From assembly GCA_963803925.1 (NCBI GenBank), contig CAWDOM010000008.1:1-64000 (forward strand): DNA of 64,000 bases, in the 5' to 3' direction. The stretch is from RBG-16-64-13 sp963803925. Lineage in GTDB: Bacteria; Actinomycetota; Thermoleophilia; RBG-16-64-13. A program made the translations under genes and the position numbers. This document shows, piece after piece, positions 1-7,803 of the stretch. The notes under the pieces are model-generated. The model had not been told where the DNA came from and ran no database searches. It saw only the letters and a list, made by a program, of their open reading frames with translations. The stretch's first letter is position 1; each line of letters begins with the position of its first letter.

Positions 1-470
1 CGGTTCTTCGATCGTTGCCGCGACAGCGGGGTGCTCGGAGTGGTCGTGCCCGACGTGCCGGTCGAAGAGGCCGGCGACCTACAGGCCACGGCCCGGGCCC
101 GCGGCATCGACGTCATTCTACTCGCGGCTCCGACAAGCACAGACGCCCGGCTTGCCCGCATCGCAGCGGCCGCCTCGGGCTTCACTACTGTGTCTCTACG
201 ACCGGAGTCACCGGGGCGAGGGCCTCGCTGCGCAGCGACCTGCCCGAGTTCGTCGGCCGAATCCGCGCGCACACCGATTTGCCTCTGGCAGTCGGTTTCG
301 GGGTGAGCAGTGCGGAGCAGGCGGACGAGGTCGCCGGTTACGCCGACGGAGTCATCATAGGGAGCGCGCTGGTCGATATGGCCGGGCGCAATGAGAAGCT
401 GGACGACGGACTAGCGGAGATACGGACGCTGCTTCAGCGCGTGAGGAGTATGCCCTCTTTTTCGAGGTAG
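1..470 (+). CDS. trpA: Tryptophan synthase alpha chain, 3' part, one frameshift
   Basis: This is the C-terminal part of TrpA, the TIM-barrel subunit that cleaves indole-3-glycerol phosphate to indole and glyceraldehyde-3-phosphate. The start lies outside the window. Reading frame 1 gives VVVPDVPVEEAG and then LLAAPTSTDARL, both typical TrpA strands. Near position 184 the frame must move by one lost base to continue as YCVSTTGVTGARASL, PLAVGFGVSS and GVIIGSALVDM, which form the phosphate-binding end of the barrel. The stop is at 468-470. The single indel in an otherwise well-conserved sequence looks like a sequence error rather than decay. The 3' end overlaps the convergent BldD-like gene by 37 bases. 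Identity is firm; the exact indel position is approximate. Confidence 0.9.
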   Translation, partial: VLRSLPRQRGARSGRARRAGRRGRRPTGHGPGPRHRRHSTRGSDKHRRPACPHRSGRLGLHYCVSTTGVTGARASLRSDLPEFVGRIRAHTDLPLAVGFGVSSAEQADEVAGYADGVIIGSALVDMAGRNEKLDDGLAEIRTLLQRVRSMPSFSR

Positions 471-934
471 TCCTTGAGCGCCTGCGGCCGCACGCCGTAG
501 AGAGCCGATAGGTAGGCAAGATTCTCTTTGCGGATGGTTAGCATCTCGCGCGAGGGGTCGTTGCGCAGATCGCGCAGAAAGGCCAGGTAGCTCTCCAGCG
601 GCTTGCGCTCTTCGGGCGAGAGCCGGTCGAGGTAATCGAGGCGGATGCGTAGAGGGGCGTTGCTGGTCGCCGACCGCGGGAACGCGGAATCGCTCTCGAT
701 ATCGAGCAGCGACATGGGCGACTGCCCGTATATCTCGGCCAGCTCACACAGGCGCTCGAGACTCAGGCTGCGCTTGCCCCGCTCGTACGCGCTCAGAGTC
801 GAGACGACGAACGAACCGCCCGACCGCTCGCAGACGTCCTGCAGGCTCATCGCACGGTCTTGCCGCATGCGGCGCAGCTTCTCGCCGACCAGTTCCGCGT
901 ACCGTTTGTCTTTGTCTTCTCGAGTCTCTTCCAT
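434..934 (-). CDS. BldD-like XRE-family transcriptional regulator
   Basis: The protein has 166 residues. An N-terminal XRE helix-turn-helix spans about residues 15-75 (LRRMRQDRAMSLQDV, then STLSAYERGKRSLS). A C-terminal domain of about residues 95-166 matches the layout of BldD, the actinobacterial developmental repressor that dimerises around cyclic-di-GMP. BldD binds the ligand through RxD, eight residues, then RxxD. Here R124-N-D126 is followed after exactly eight residues by R135-K-E-N138, so three of the four anchor residues are kept and the last Asp is Asn. Length is the same as BldD. It is transcribed convergently with trpA. A c-di-GMP-responsive role is inferred; a GGDEF/HD-GYP protein is encoded at 36979-39669. 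Confidence 0.75.
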   Translation of the reverse strand: MEETREDKDKRYAELVGEKLRRMRQDRAMSLQDVCERSGGSFVVSTLSAYERGKRSLSLERLCELAEIYGQSPMSLLDIESDSAFPRSATSNAPLRIRLDYLDRLSPEERKPLESYLAFLRDLRNDPSREMLTIRKENLAYLSALYGVRPQALKDYLEKEGILLTR

Positions 935-966
935 ATCAAAAGTCTAGCACCAGGAGATAGCCAAAT

Positions 967-1996
967 CTACAGAGACAGCACATCTGACACCGACGCGCTA
1001 GACACGTATTTCGCAGGGGCGGCCGGGATTCCTTCTCCACCGGCGGATTTGTGCATCTCGACCCTCTTGATCCGCATGCTCAGCGTCATCACCGAGTCGT
1101 ACGGACCGCGTTGATCCTTGGGAACGAACAGCTCGGGCGCTTCGGTGACTTCGATCGAGACGTCCAATGGTGCCGTCGGCGTCGCTCACGACGGCCTGCC
1201 CTGTGGCGAGGTCTATCGTGGCTGTTCCGCCGAATTGGATGACGCCCTTGGTCGCCATCTTGAAGACGAGGTCGAGGCTCGAGCCATCGTCGCTGCTGCC
1301 GAACATGGCCGAGAAGTAGGTTCCGAGGTCGAGTTCCAGGTCCATGGGCAGGGTGGTCACGTACTCGACAGTGGCGACCTGCGCGCCGTTGTCGGTCGAG
1401 ACGCCCAAGAGCTTCGCCTTGGTTGTCACCGTGAGTTCCTTGCCCAGCCCCGCCAGGGGGATCGCGGAGGTGCCGGTCCACTCTTCGCCGGCCTTGACCG
1501 TGCCGTCGGTGGGAAACATCAGGGTGCTCAACTGGCCGCCGAGGTCGGTCGGATTGAGGAAGCTCCCCGAGTCCACGAGGCCCGCCGCGGCATCGCCGGC
1601 GCCCTGGGTGGAGAGGATCCTGCCGGTGCTGTCCATGGTGACTGTGGCGGTTTGGGGCATGAGCAGGCTGAGGTCCTGGATCTCGCCGTTCTGGACCATC
1701 TCCAGGGTCTCGGTGGTAACCGCTATCGTGGCTATGCCTTCGGGCGAGACCGATTCCACCCTCGAGGTGACCCGGGTCTTGGTGGTCTCGTGCGTCTCCT
1801 CGGGCTCCGCGTCGCCGAGTCCTTGGGTGGCGCCGTCGACGGTGGTGCTGATCTCATGCGCCCATGTGTCACCGGCATTGAAGGTATAGACGAGGGCGAT
1901 GTCGGGCCCAGACCCGCCACCACAGCCGAGCGCGGCAAACGAGATGACCAGCAGCAGCGCACTCGTAGCCACGAGCCGGCGCGGTGCGACGGGCAT
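967..1996 (-). CDS. Secreted lipoprotein of unknown function, one frameshift
   Basis: The start at 1996 is chosen because an AAAGGAG ribosome site sits just upstream and the product begins with a clear lipoprotein signal: MPVAPRRL, a hydrophobic stretch, then the lipobox LGC near residue 25. The mature part (roughly 315 residues) is rich in Thr, Ser and Asp with alternating hydrophobic residues, suggesting an extracellular beta-rich fold. The frame shifts near 1165: upstream reads VVSDADGTI, and the continuation is MDVSIEVTEAPELF through to the stop at 967. That continuation fits the same protein, so a one-base sequence error is likely. I do not recognise a catalytic family. The gene follows tRNA-Leu on the same strand. 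Confidence 0.6.
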
Positions 1997-2055
1997 ACCC
2001 AACTCCTTTCGCGCCCTGCGAGAGGGGAGCCCGCAGGCTGCCTGTCGCGGGGCGA

Positions 2056-2144
2056 TGGTGCCGAAGGCGGGGGTCGAACCCGCACGAGGTGTGAGCCTCA
2101 CTGGAGTTTGAGTCCAGCGCGTCTGCCAATTCCGCCACTTCGGC
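2056..2144 (-). tRNA. tRNA-Leu (anticodon CAA)
   Basis: On the minus strand the acceptor stem GCCGAAG pairs with CTTCGGC, followed by discriminator A and an encoded CCA end. The anticodon stem CTGGA/TCCAG holds the loop CTCAAAC, giving anticodon CAA for UUG leucine codons. A long variable arm (GTGAGGCTCACACCTC region) and the T-loop GGTTCGACCC are present. The 89-base length is typical of tRNA-Leu. The downstream lipoprotein gene starts about 60 bases further on. Confidence 0.95.
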
Positions 2145-2222
2145 CCGATCACGGACGCGGGCTATTATAGTCGATGGCAATCGGCCGCATCGGCCCGTTA
2201 AACAAAGGAAAGGGAACGTAGA

Positions 2223-2867
2223 TTGAGCAGACGCATAGCCCGGGTAGATCGCGCGGCGGCCGCGTCGGCGCTGGTCGCCGACACCAGGAAGTACGTCATG
2301 CTCGCACTCAGGCTCGGAGCCGGCGCGGCTTCCTTCGTGAACGCCCGCGACGTGGTGGTCGACGAGCGGGTGACGTTCAAGTGCCAGGTGCCCAAGTGCT
2401 TCGGCTACGGGGTCTGCGCCAACTGTCCGCCCCACTCGCCTTCGACTGACGACACGCGTAAGGTTGTCGCTCGGTACGAGACGGCCGTGGTATTTCGTCT
2501 CGACGTCGCGCCTGGGGTGATCGTCCGCGACCGTGCGACCATAGATGAGCGGGTCGCCGCCTATAAGAAGAGCGGCGAGATGGTCGGCGCGCTGGAGAGC
2601 GCCGCCTTCTACGATGGGCACTACCTCTCCGTCGGGTTCGGATCGGGCAGCTGCAAGAGCACCTACTGCCACGACGTGGAATGCGCCGTGCTCGCGGGGC
2701 AGAAGTGCCGCCAGAATCTGAAGGCCCGGCCCTCGATGGAGGCGGTCGGCATCGATTGCTTCGCGCTCGCCGACGCCCTAGGTTGGGAGATGTACCCGGT
2801 GGGCAGTTCGGCTACGGCCGACGAGGTGCCCGCGGCGGCGCTCATGGGCATCGTTTTCGTCGGCTGA
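2223..2867 (+). CDS. DUF2284 Cys-rich metal-binding protein
   Basis: The product has 214 residues and starts at TTG 2223 behind an AGGAAAGGG ribosome site. It carries two cysteine clusters typical of the DUF2284 family: FKCQVPKCFGYGVCANCPPH (about residues 57-76) and SGSCKSTYCHDVECAV, followed by KCRQN (about residues 143-166). The closing VGIDCFALADALGW is also a family signature. Members of this family are predicted metal or Fe-S proteins, mostly from anaerobes, without a firmly established reaction. It lies immediately upstream of the polyphenol cluster but is separated by a 295-base intergenic region, so membership in the pathway is not shown. Confidence 0.75.
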   Translation: MSRRIARVDRAAAASALVADTRKYVMLALRLGAGAASFVNARDVVVDERVTFKCQVPKCFGYGVCANCPPHSPSTDDTRKVVARYETAVVFRLDVAPGVIVRDRATIDERVAAYKKSGEMVGALESAAFYDGHYLSVGFGSGSCKSTYCHDVECAVLAGQKCRQNLKARPSMEAVGIDCFALADALGWEMYPVGSSATADEVPAAALMGIVFVG

Positions 2868-2926
2868 TGGGGAATGTGAGCCTCACGCATATGCGTCGGC
2901 CCTAGCATGCACAATCTGCATAGTGC

Positions 2927-2963
2927 ATCCCGAAGAACGGCGGGCGATTCTGTATAGTGGCAC
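2927..2963. promoter_or_regulatory. Weak candidate IclR operator pair upstream of pathway genes
   Basis: Two degenerate 17-bp elements, ATCCCGAAGAACGGCGG (2927-2943) and ATTCTGTATAGTGGCAC (2947-2963), resemble the stronger sites at 7584-7621 and 8661-8698. The second matches 11 of 17 positions of the site at 7584. Their spacing is 20 bp rather than 21. The rest of the 2868-3162 intergenic region holds a TATAGT box at 2954 and no recognisable gene. This assignment is tentative. Confidence 0.3.
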
Positions 2964-3162
2964 CAGGTGGCTCTCGGCAGCTCAGTGCCGGGCTGATTTT
3001 CCACGTATCGATGGTGTAGAGTAAATAGTGACTTTGAACATCTTTGAGTGGAGTCAAGACCCGCCTGCCGGGTCACCTTGTTCCGCCAATCCAGGTCCCT
3101 GCGGCTGTACGCATCTCGGTTGGGGGACGATTGAAATGGAAAGCAAACGTGGAGGTTGACGA

Positions 3163-3987
3163 ATGGAGAAGCTGATCATAACCGTGGCAACGACCGGGGC
3201 TATGACCACTAAGGAAAACACCCCGTATTTGCCGACCCAGCCGGAAGAGATCGCGCAGGAAGTGTACGACGCGCACCAGGCCGGAGCGGCTATCTGCCAC
3301 GTGCACGTCCGCACCGAAGAGGGCAAGGCGACCATGGCTCTCGACCGGTTCGAGAAGACCGTCAGCCTGATCCGCGAGAGGTGCCCCGACATCATCATCA
3401 ACATGACCTCCTCGGGCGGCCTTGGTTTCAGCGATGAGGAGCGCATCCTTCCGCACGTCGAGATCAAGCCCGACATGGGCACTTTCGACGCCGGCTCCAT
3501 GAACTTCTACCAGGGCGTCTTCCTCAACTCCCCGACCTTCCTCGAGAAACTCGGCACCGCTTACAACGAAAACGGCATCAAGCCGGAGGTCGAAGTCTTC
3601 GACGCCGGCATGGTCTGGAACGCGAAGCGCCTTCTCAAGACCGGCCATCTGCGCGCTCCGATCCACTTCCAGTGCTGCATGCACGTTCACGGAGGCATGG
3701 AGGGCACGGCTGAGAACCTCGCCTACCTCGTCAACCATCTTCCCGAGGGCTCCACGTGGTCGGCGTTCGGCTGCGGTCCTACGGCCGATCTGATCACCGC
3801 CATGGCGATCTGCATGGGCGGTCACGCTCGCGTGGGCATGGAGGACAACGTCTACCTGAGCAAGGGCGTGCTCGCTGAACACAACTACCAACTCGTGGAA
3901 AAAGTCGTGAAGCTGGCCGATATCTTCAAGCGGCCGGTGGCGACCTCGGCGGAAGCCCGGCAGATCCTCGGACTGACCGCCAAGTAG
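3163..3987 (+). CDS. BKACE-family (DUF849) enzyme, candidate triacetate acetoacetate-lyase
   Basis: This 274-residue TIM-barrel protein belongs to the beta-keto acid cleavage enzyme family, which condenses a beta-keto acid with acetyl-CoA and releases a CoA thioester plus acetoacetate in a zinc-dependent retro-Claisen reaction. The zinc ligands are visible as H46-V-H48 in CHVHVR and E227 in RVGMEDN; R223 and D228 complete the known active-site set. The start has GGAGG just upstream. It is the first gene of a set with an SDR, a hydroxyacyl dehydrogenase and a cyclase-family hydrolase, which matches the clostridial phloroglucinol pathway where a BKACE enzyme cleaves triacetate (3,5-dioxohexanoate). 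Alternative: a dehydrocarnitine-cleaving BKACE, since those also pair with HAD-type dehydrogenases. Family certain, substrate inferred. Confidence 0.85.
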   Translation: MEKLIITVATTGAMTTKENTPYLPTQPEEIAQEVYDAHQAGAAICHVHVRTEEGKATMALDRFEKTVSLIRERCPDIIINMTSSGGLGFSDEERILPHVEIKPDMGTFDAGSMNFYQGVFLNSPTFLEKLGTAYNENGIKPEVEVFDAGMVWNAKRLLKTGHLRAPIHFQCCMHVHGGMEGTAENLAYLVNHLPEGSTWSAFGCGPTADLITAMAICMGGHARVGMEDNVYLSKGVLAEHNYQLVEKVVKLADIFKRPVATSAEARQILGLTAK

Positions 3988-3997
3988 TAGGTTATTG

Positions 3998-4038
3998 ACG
4001 GCCGGGCGGCGAAAATGATGTTGATGCCGCCCGGCCGT
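3998..4038 (+). terminator. Perfect 13-bp intercistronic hairpin
   Basis: ACGGCCGGGCGGC (3998-4010) pairs perfectly with GCCGCCCGGCCGT (4026-4038) around a 15-base loop. No T-run follows, so it may act as a partial terminator or an mRNA-stability or processing element between the BKACE gene and the cupin gene. Confidence 0.6.
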
Positions 4039-4156
4039 TCCATTCAGCCCGCGCGCAACAGGCCGCAAAGGGGATGATGGAAGTCCGTTTGACCTCGTCG
4101 CGCAGGCTGTCCAACCGAAATGGCGACACCGATCGCCGGACACAGGGAGTGAAGGA

Positions 4157-4498
4157 ATGAAGAAGGTCAATATCAGCGAAGCAGTGCAGTACTTCCCTCC
4201 AGCCCACAACGATTGCGCCTGCTTCAAGTTGCAGGGCAAGGACGCCACGGGCACGACCCAGTTCTCTCTGGGCTGCACCCACTTCCTTCCGGGCGGCGGC
4301 GCTGACTTCAGCCCCGAGAGGCCGTTCGACACCATCTACTTCGTCATCGAGGGCGAAGTGACGATCATCGACAAAGACGAAAAAGAGATCACGCTCAAGA
4401 AGTGGGACTCGATCTACATTCCGCCGAATGAAGGTCGCGCCATCAAGAACAAGACCCAGTTCCCCGCCAGCATGATGGTGATTCTAGGTATCGCGTAG
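4157..4498 (+). CDS. Small single-domain cupin protein
   Basis: This 113-residue protein is one cupin beta-barrel: LGCTHFLPGGGADFSPERPFD corresponds to motif 1 (weak, lacking the usual HxH) and KWDSIYIPPNEGRAIKNKT to motif 2. The usual metal-binding histidines are largely missing, so a classical dioxygenase is unlikely. It lies between the BKACE and SDR genes in the same orientation, with GGGAGTGAAGGA before the ATG. A role as an accessory isomerase, a binding protein or a sensor for a polyhydroxy-aromatic intermediate is possible but cannot be decided from the sequence. Confidence 0.65.
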   Translation: MKKVNISEAVQYFPPAHNDCACFKLQGKDATGTTQFSLGCTHFLPGGGADFSPERPFDTIYFVIEGEVTIIDKDEKEITLKKWDSIYIPPNEGRAIKNKTQFPASMMVILGIA

Positions 4499-4563
4499 CA
4501 ACGCGAGCACCGACCGCGGGATCTACCAGCCGACATCAACAAACCCGGTTGTGGAGGAAAGAA

Positions 4564-5370
4564 ATGGCAGAAGACACACCACGGAAGACAGTCGAAGAGC
4601 TGAAGCAGATCTTCTCGCTCGAGGGTAAGGTCGCCGTCGTCACCGGCGCGGGCGGCACTCTCGGGCACGCTATCGCCAAAGGCCTCGCGGTCTTCGGCGC
4701 CGACGTCGCCTGCTGGGACATCAAGACCGACATCATGGACGACGTCGTGGCCGACATCAAAGGCCTCGGCCGGAAGGCGACCGCCAGTGGCGTCGACGTC
4801 ACCGACGATGCCAAGGTCAAGGCCGCCATGGAAAGCGTCATCAAGGACTTCGGCAAGGTCAACATCATGATCACCGTGGCCGGTAGCGCCGGCGTTCGCC
4901 AGCCCGCCGAGACCTTCGACATCGACGAGTGGCAGAAGATCATGAACATCAACGTGCGCGGCACCTTGCTGTGCTCCAAGTACGCGGGCGCCGAGTACAT
5001 CAAGCAGGGTGACGGCGGCAAGATCATCACCATTGGCTCGGTGCGCGGCTTCCTCGGCCATCCCGGTGGCTATGCGGCGTACGGCACGTCCAAGGGCGCT
5101 GTCCATCTGCTCACCAAGCAGCTCGCGACCGAGTGGGCGAAGCACAGGATCAACGTCAACGCCATCGCCCCCTCGATCTTCTGGACCCCGCTCACGCAGC
5201 AGATCAAGAACGATCCCGAGATGGTCAAGATCTTCATGGCCCGAATCCCGATGGGCCGCGCCGCTGAGCTCGATGACTTCATCGGCGCCGCCGTGTACCT
5301 GTCGTCGCCGGCGTCCGACTACGTGACCGGCGTCATCCTCTCAGTCGACGGCGGCGCGGTGGCCGGATGA
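4564..5370 (+). CDS. SDR-family oxidoreductase, candidate phloroglucinol reductase
   Basis: The start is placed at 4564, where GGAGG precedes ATG by six bases; an in-frame TTG at 4549 lies upstream of this site and is unlikely. The 268-residue product is a classical short-chain dehydrogenase: nucleotide-binding TGAGGTLG at residues 27-34, N130 in NIN, catalytic S159, and Y173-GTS-K177, with the C-terminal VDGG signature. In the clostridial and Collinsella phloroglucinol pathways the first step is reduction of phloroglucinol to dihydrophloroglucinol by an NADPH-dependent SDR, and the neighbours here match that pathway. The stop overlaps the start of the next gene (ATGA), indicating coupled translation. 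SDR identity is certain; substrate is inferred from context. Confidence 0.8.
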   Translation: MAEDTPRKTVEELKQIFSLEGKVAVVTGAGGTLGHAIAKGLAVFGADVACWDIKTDIMDDVVADIKGLGRKATASGVDVTDDAKVKAAMESVIKDFGKVNIMITVAGSAGVRQPAETFDIDEWQKIMNINVRGTLLCSKYAGAEYIKQGDGGKIITIGSVRGFLGHPGGYAAYGTSKGAVHLLTKQLATEWAKHRINVNAIAPSIFWTPLTQQIKNDPEMVKIFMARIPMGRAAELDDFIGAAVYLSSPASDYVTGVILSVDGGAVAG

Positions 5371-6329
5371 AATACGTGCAAGACGTCAAGAAGATCGCCA
5401 TCATCGGCGGCGGCGCCATGGGCCACGGTTGCGCCATGGTCTTCGCCGGTGCTGGCTATCCTGTCGGGCTCTATAGCCGCAGGGCCGAGACGCTCGAAAA
5501 GGCCGTCGTCGGCATGCGCAACGACCTGACCTTCTTGGCCGAACGCGGGCTTGGCAAGCTCGAGGACGTCGAGCCCACGGTTGCTCGGGTCAGTTGCACG
5601 CAGGACATGGCCGAAGCGGTCGCGGGCGCGGACTTCGTGCTCGAGTGTGTCGCTGAGGACATGGCCCTCAAGCAGGAGACCTTCCAGTCCTTGGACAAGC
5701 TGTGCGACCCCGACGTGGTTCTCGCGACCAACACCTCGGTCATGAGCCCCACTGAGATCGCCAGCACTTCCCAGCACCGGGAGAGGATCCTGGGCACCCA
5801 CTGGTGGAACCCGCCGTTCCTCATCCCGCTGGTCGAGGTCGTTCAGACCGAGGAGACCGCTCCTTGGGTCATCGAACTGACCATGGAGCTGCATCGCGCC
5901 ATCGACAAGAAGCCCGTATGGGCTAAGAAGGACGTCCCCGGCTTCATCGCCAACCGGCTGCAGCATGCCTTGTGGCGTGAGGCCATCTCCATCGTCGAGC
6001 GCGGCATTGCCGACGCCCACACCGTCGATGAGAGTCTGAAGTACGGACCGGGCCTGCGCCTGCCGGTGCTCGCGCCTCTCGAGAACGCCGACATGGTCGG
6101 TCTCGATCTCACGTACTCGATTCACAACTACGTGCTCAAGCACCTCGAGGACTCACACGAGCCGTCTCCGCTTCTCAAGGAGAAGATGGAGAAGGGCGAG
6201 CTGGGCTTCAAGGCCGGTGGGGTCGGTTTTCAGACCTGGACGCCCGAAGGGCAGAAGGCGCTTCGGGCGAATCTGCTCGACTACCTGACCAAGGCCATCA
6301 AGACCATGAAGGAAAAAGAGGCCAAGTAG
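5367..6329 (+). CDS. 3-hydroxyacyl-CoA-dehydrogenase-family protein, candidate 3-hydroxy-5-oxohexanoate dehydrogenase
   Basis: The 320-residue product has the Rossmann motif GGGAMG at residues 14-19, followed by a catalytic H145 in GTHWWNPPF and E157, which replace the usual HFFNP context of 3-hydroxyacyl-CoA dehydrogenases. The C-terminal helical domain contains PGFIANRLQHALWREA, typical of the family and of L-carnitine dehydrogenases. In the clostridial route a dehydrogenase oxidises (S)-3-hydroxy-5-oxohexanoate to triacetate, the substrate for BKACE; this gene sits between the reductase and the hydrolase and fits that step. It overlaps the SDR stop by four bases. An alternative is carnitine oxidation together with the BKACE gene, but no other carnitine gene is seen. 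Confidence 0.75.
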   Translation: MKYVQDVKKIAIIGGGAMGHGCAMVFAGAGYPVGLYSRRAETLEKAVVGMRNDLTFLAERGLGKLEDVEPTVARVSCTQDMAEAVAGADFVLECVAEDMALKQETFQSLDKLCDPDVVLATNTSVMSPTEIASTSQHRERILGTHWWNPPFLIPLVEVVQTEETAPWVIELTMELHRAIDKKPVWAKKDVPGFIANRLQHALWREAISIVERGIADAHTVDESLKYGPGLRLPVLAPLENADMVGLDLTYSIHNYVLKHLEDSHEPSPLLKEKMEKGELGFKAGGVGFQTWTPEGQKALRANLLDYLTKAIKTMKEKEAK

Positions 6330-6441
6330 CAGCAAGAAGGTAGAATGTTCCAAGCGGGCGACCGCTCAATGTGGACGAACCGGGTGCGTCGTGCACCCGT
6401 GAGTCTGTTGGAAACCTCTCAAAAGGAGAAGAGTAGGAATC

Positions 6442-7428
6442 ATGGGGAAGAAAGTCTGGGTTGACCTGACGCATCCGTTCAGCGCCGAGATCCCGCGGTG
6501 GCCGTACTTCGTGAAGCCGGTCATCGATTCCATGCACACGATGGCCAAAGGCGGCGTCCTCACGCAGCGTGTCGACTGTGTCCAGCACACCGGCACCCAC
6601 GCTGACGCTCCTCGTCACGTCATGGAGCGCGAATTCGACGGCCGTCGGGCCCGCTACACTCACGAGATGCCGGTCGACGCCTACACCGGCGACGCCGTCT
6701 GCCTCGACATCAAGATCCATCCCTGGGGCCTGATCGGTCCGGCCGAGCTTGAGGACGCGTGCAAACGCGCCAACATCAAGCCCGAAGAGCTCAAGGGCAT
6801 GGTCGTGTGCCTCAACACCGGCATGCACCGCCTGTTCGATGACTCCAAAGAGTACTATCACTATGCCTGCGGCACCGGTCTCGAAGCCGGCAAGTGGTTC
6901 GCCAAGTACCAGCCGAAGTGCGTGGCCATGGACTCCCAGGCCCTCGACCACCCGCTGCACACCGCCATGGGCAAGAACGGCCCGCCGATGATGAACCTCC
7001 GCGGCGCCACCGGCAAGCCCATCACAGAAGAGTACATCGATAAGTTCGGCCTCGAGGCCTACGCCGAGTTCGACAAAGAGGTCTACATCCAGCTTCATGG
7101 CAAGGAAGCCTACGACGCCAGGTACGGCGAGCTCGAGGCTCTCGGCCAGGAAGGCACCTGGGAGCCCTGCCACAAGTACATGCTGGGTCATGGCATCGTT
7201 GGCGTGGAGAACCTTGGTGGAGACCTGGACAAGGTCAACGGCAAGCGCTTCCGCTTCTACTGCTTCCCGATCCGCTGGTACATGGGCGACGGCTCCATGG
7301 TCCGTTGCGTGGCCGAGATCGAAGAGGACGACGTCGTCAAGGGTGTTCCGGATCGTACCTACACCTACTGCGGAACCGGCTACGGCCCGGCCTCCGAGCA
7401 GACGCGCTACGACATCTATCCCCTGTAG
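6442..7428 (+). CDS. Cyclase-family metal hydrolase, candidate dihydrophloroglucinol cyclohydrolase
   Basis: The product has 328 residues and the metal-binding signature HTGTHADAPRH at residues 49-59, giving H49, H53, D55 and H59, characteristic of the cyclase/kynurenine-formamidase superfamily. It is longer than the usual 210-260 residues. In known phloroglucinol pathways a Mn-dependent cyclase-family enzyme opens dihydrophloroglucinol hydrolytically to 3-hydroxy-5-oxohexanoate. An AAAAGGAGAAG ribosome site precedes the ATG. A strong terminator follows at 7489, so this gene ends the first transcription unit. Superfamily is firm; the specific reaction is inferred from the combination with the reductase, dehydrogenase and BKACE genes. 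Confidence 0.8.
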   Translation: MGKKVWVDLTHPFSAEIPRWPYFVKPVIDSMHTMAKGGVLTQRVDCVQHTGTHADAPRHVMEREFDGRRARYTHEMPVDAYTGDAVCLDIKIHPWGLIGPAELEDACKRANIKPEELKGMVVCLNTGMHRLFDDSKEYYHYACGTGLEAGKWFAKYQPKCVAMDSQALDHPLHTAMGKNGPPMMNLRGATGKPITEEYIDKFGLEAYAEFDKEVYIQLHGKEAYDARYGELEALGQEGTWEPCHKYMLGHGIVGVENLGGDLDKVNGKRFRFYCFPIRWYMGDGSMVRCVAEIEEDDVVKGVPDRTYTYCGTGYGPASEQTRYDIYPL

Positions 7429-7488
7429 CACGTCACCTGCTCCGTTCGCCCCGAGCTTCGGGGCCGCGGGTTGAAAGACGTTGCATCG

Positions 7489-7525
7489 AGCCCCCCGCCG
7501 GATATCCGGCGGGGGGCTTTCTTCG
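7489..7525 (+). terminator. Rho-independent terminator after the ring-cleavage genes
   Basis: A fully self-complementary GC-rich block (7489-7518, centred on CGGATATCCG, with six C/G pairs at each outer end) is followed by TTTCTT. It separates the ring-cleavage genes from the iclR promoter region. Confidence 0.85.
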
Positions 7526-7583
7526 TTGAGGCGCACTTCCACCCCGGTCTTACCTGTGAGCCTGTTCTTCTTGGGGCCCGGCT

Positions 7584-7621
7584 ATTCCGTTTGACGGCAT
7601 TGCTATTCCGTTTGGTAGAAT
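7584..7621. promoter_or_regulatory. Tandem 17-bp inverted repeats, candidate IclR operator (iclR promoter)
   Basis: ATTCCGTTTGACGGCAT (7584-7600) and ATTCCGTTTGGTAGAAT (7605-7621) are imperfect palindromes whose starts are exactly 21 bp apart, about two helical turns. The same 17-bp pattern with the same spacing recurs at 8661-8698 upstream of the transhydroxylase. The 7429-7803 intergenic region otherwise contains only the terminator at 7489 and no gene. Confidence 0.7.
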
Positions 7622-7803
7622 GCATGAGTTGCATCGTGACCCCTAGAGCCCTCCCGGCGGCACGCTGGTGCGTGCATCGAGGCGACCGGCTATAGATCGT
7701 TTGTAGTGCGCGTGGAGTTGAAGAGAGGGTCTGAGGATGGGTCTATGTGTGCTCGAAACAGCCCGGGCCGGACCCACGGAGAAGGTCTAGAAAGGGTTGG
7801 TTG

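Noticed and set aside
3073..4335. A 420-residue antisense frame over the BKACE gene
   Set aside because: It spans BKACE, a hairpin and part of the cupin gene on the other strand, and its composition is typical of a shadow frame.
6341..6357. A possible IclR half-site (TAGAAT) before the cyclase gene
   Set aside because: Only one half matches and there is no partner at 21 bp, so chance is likely.
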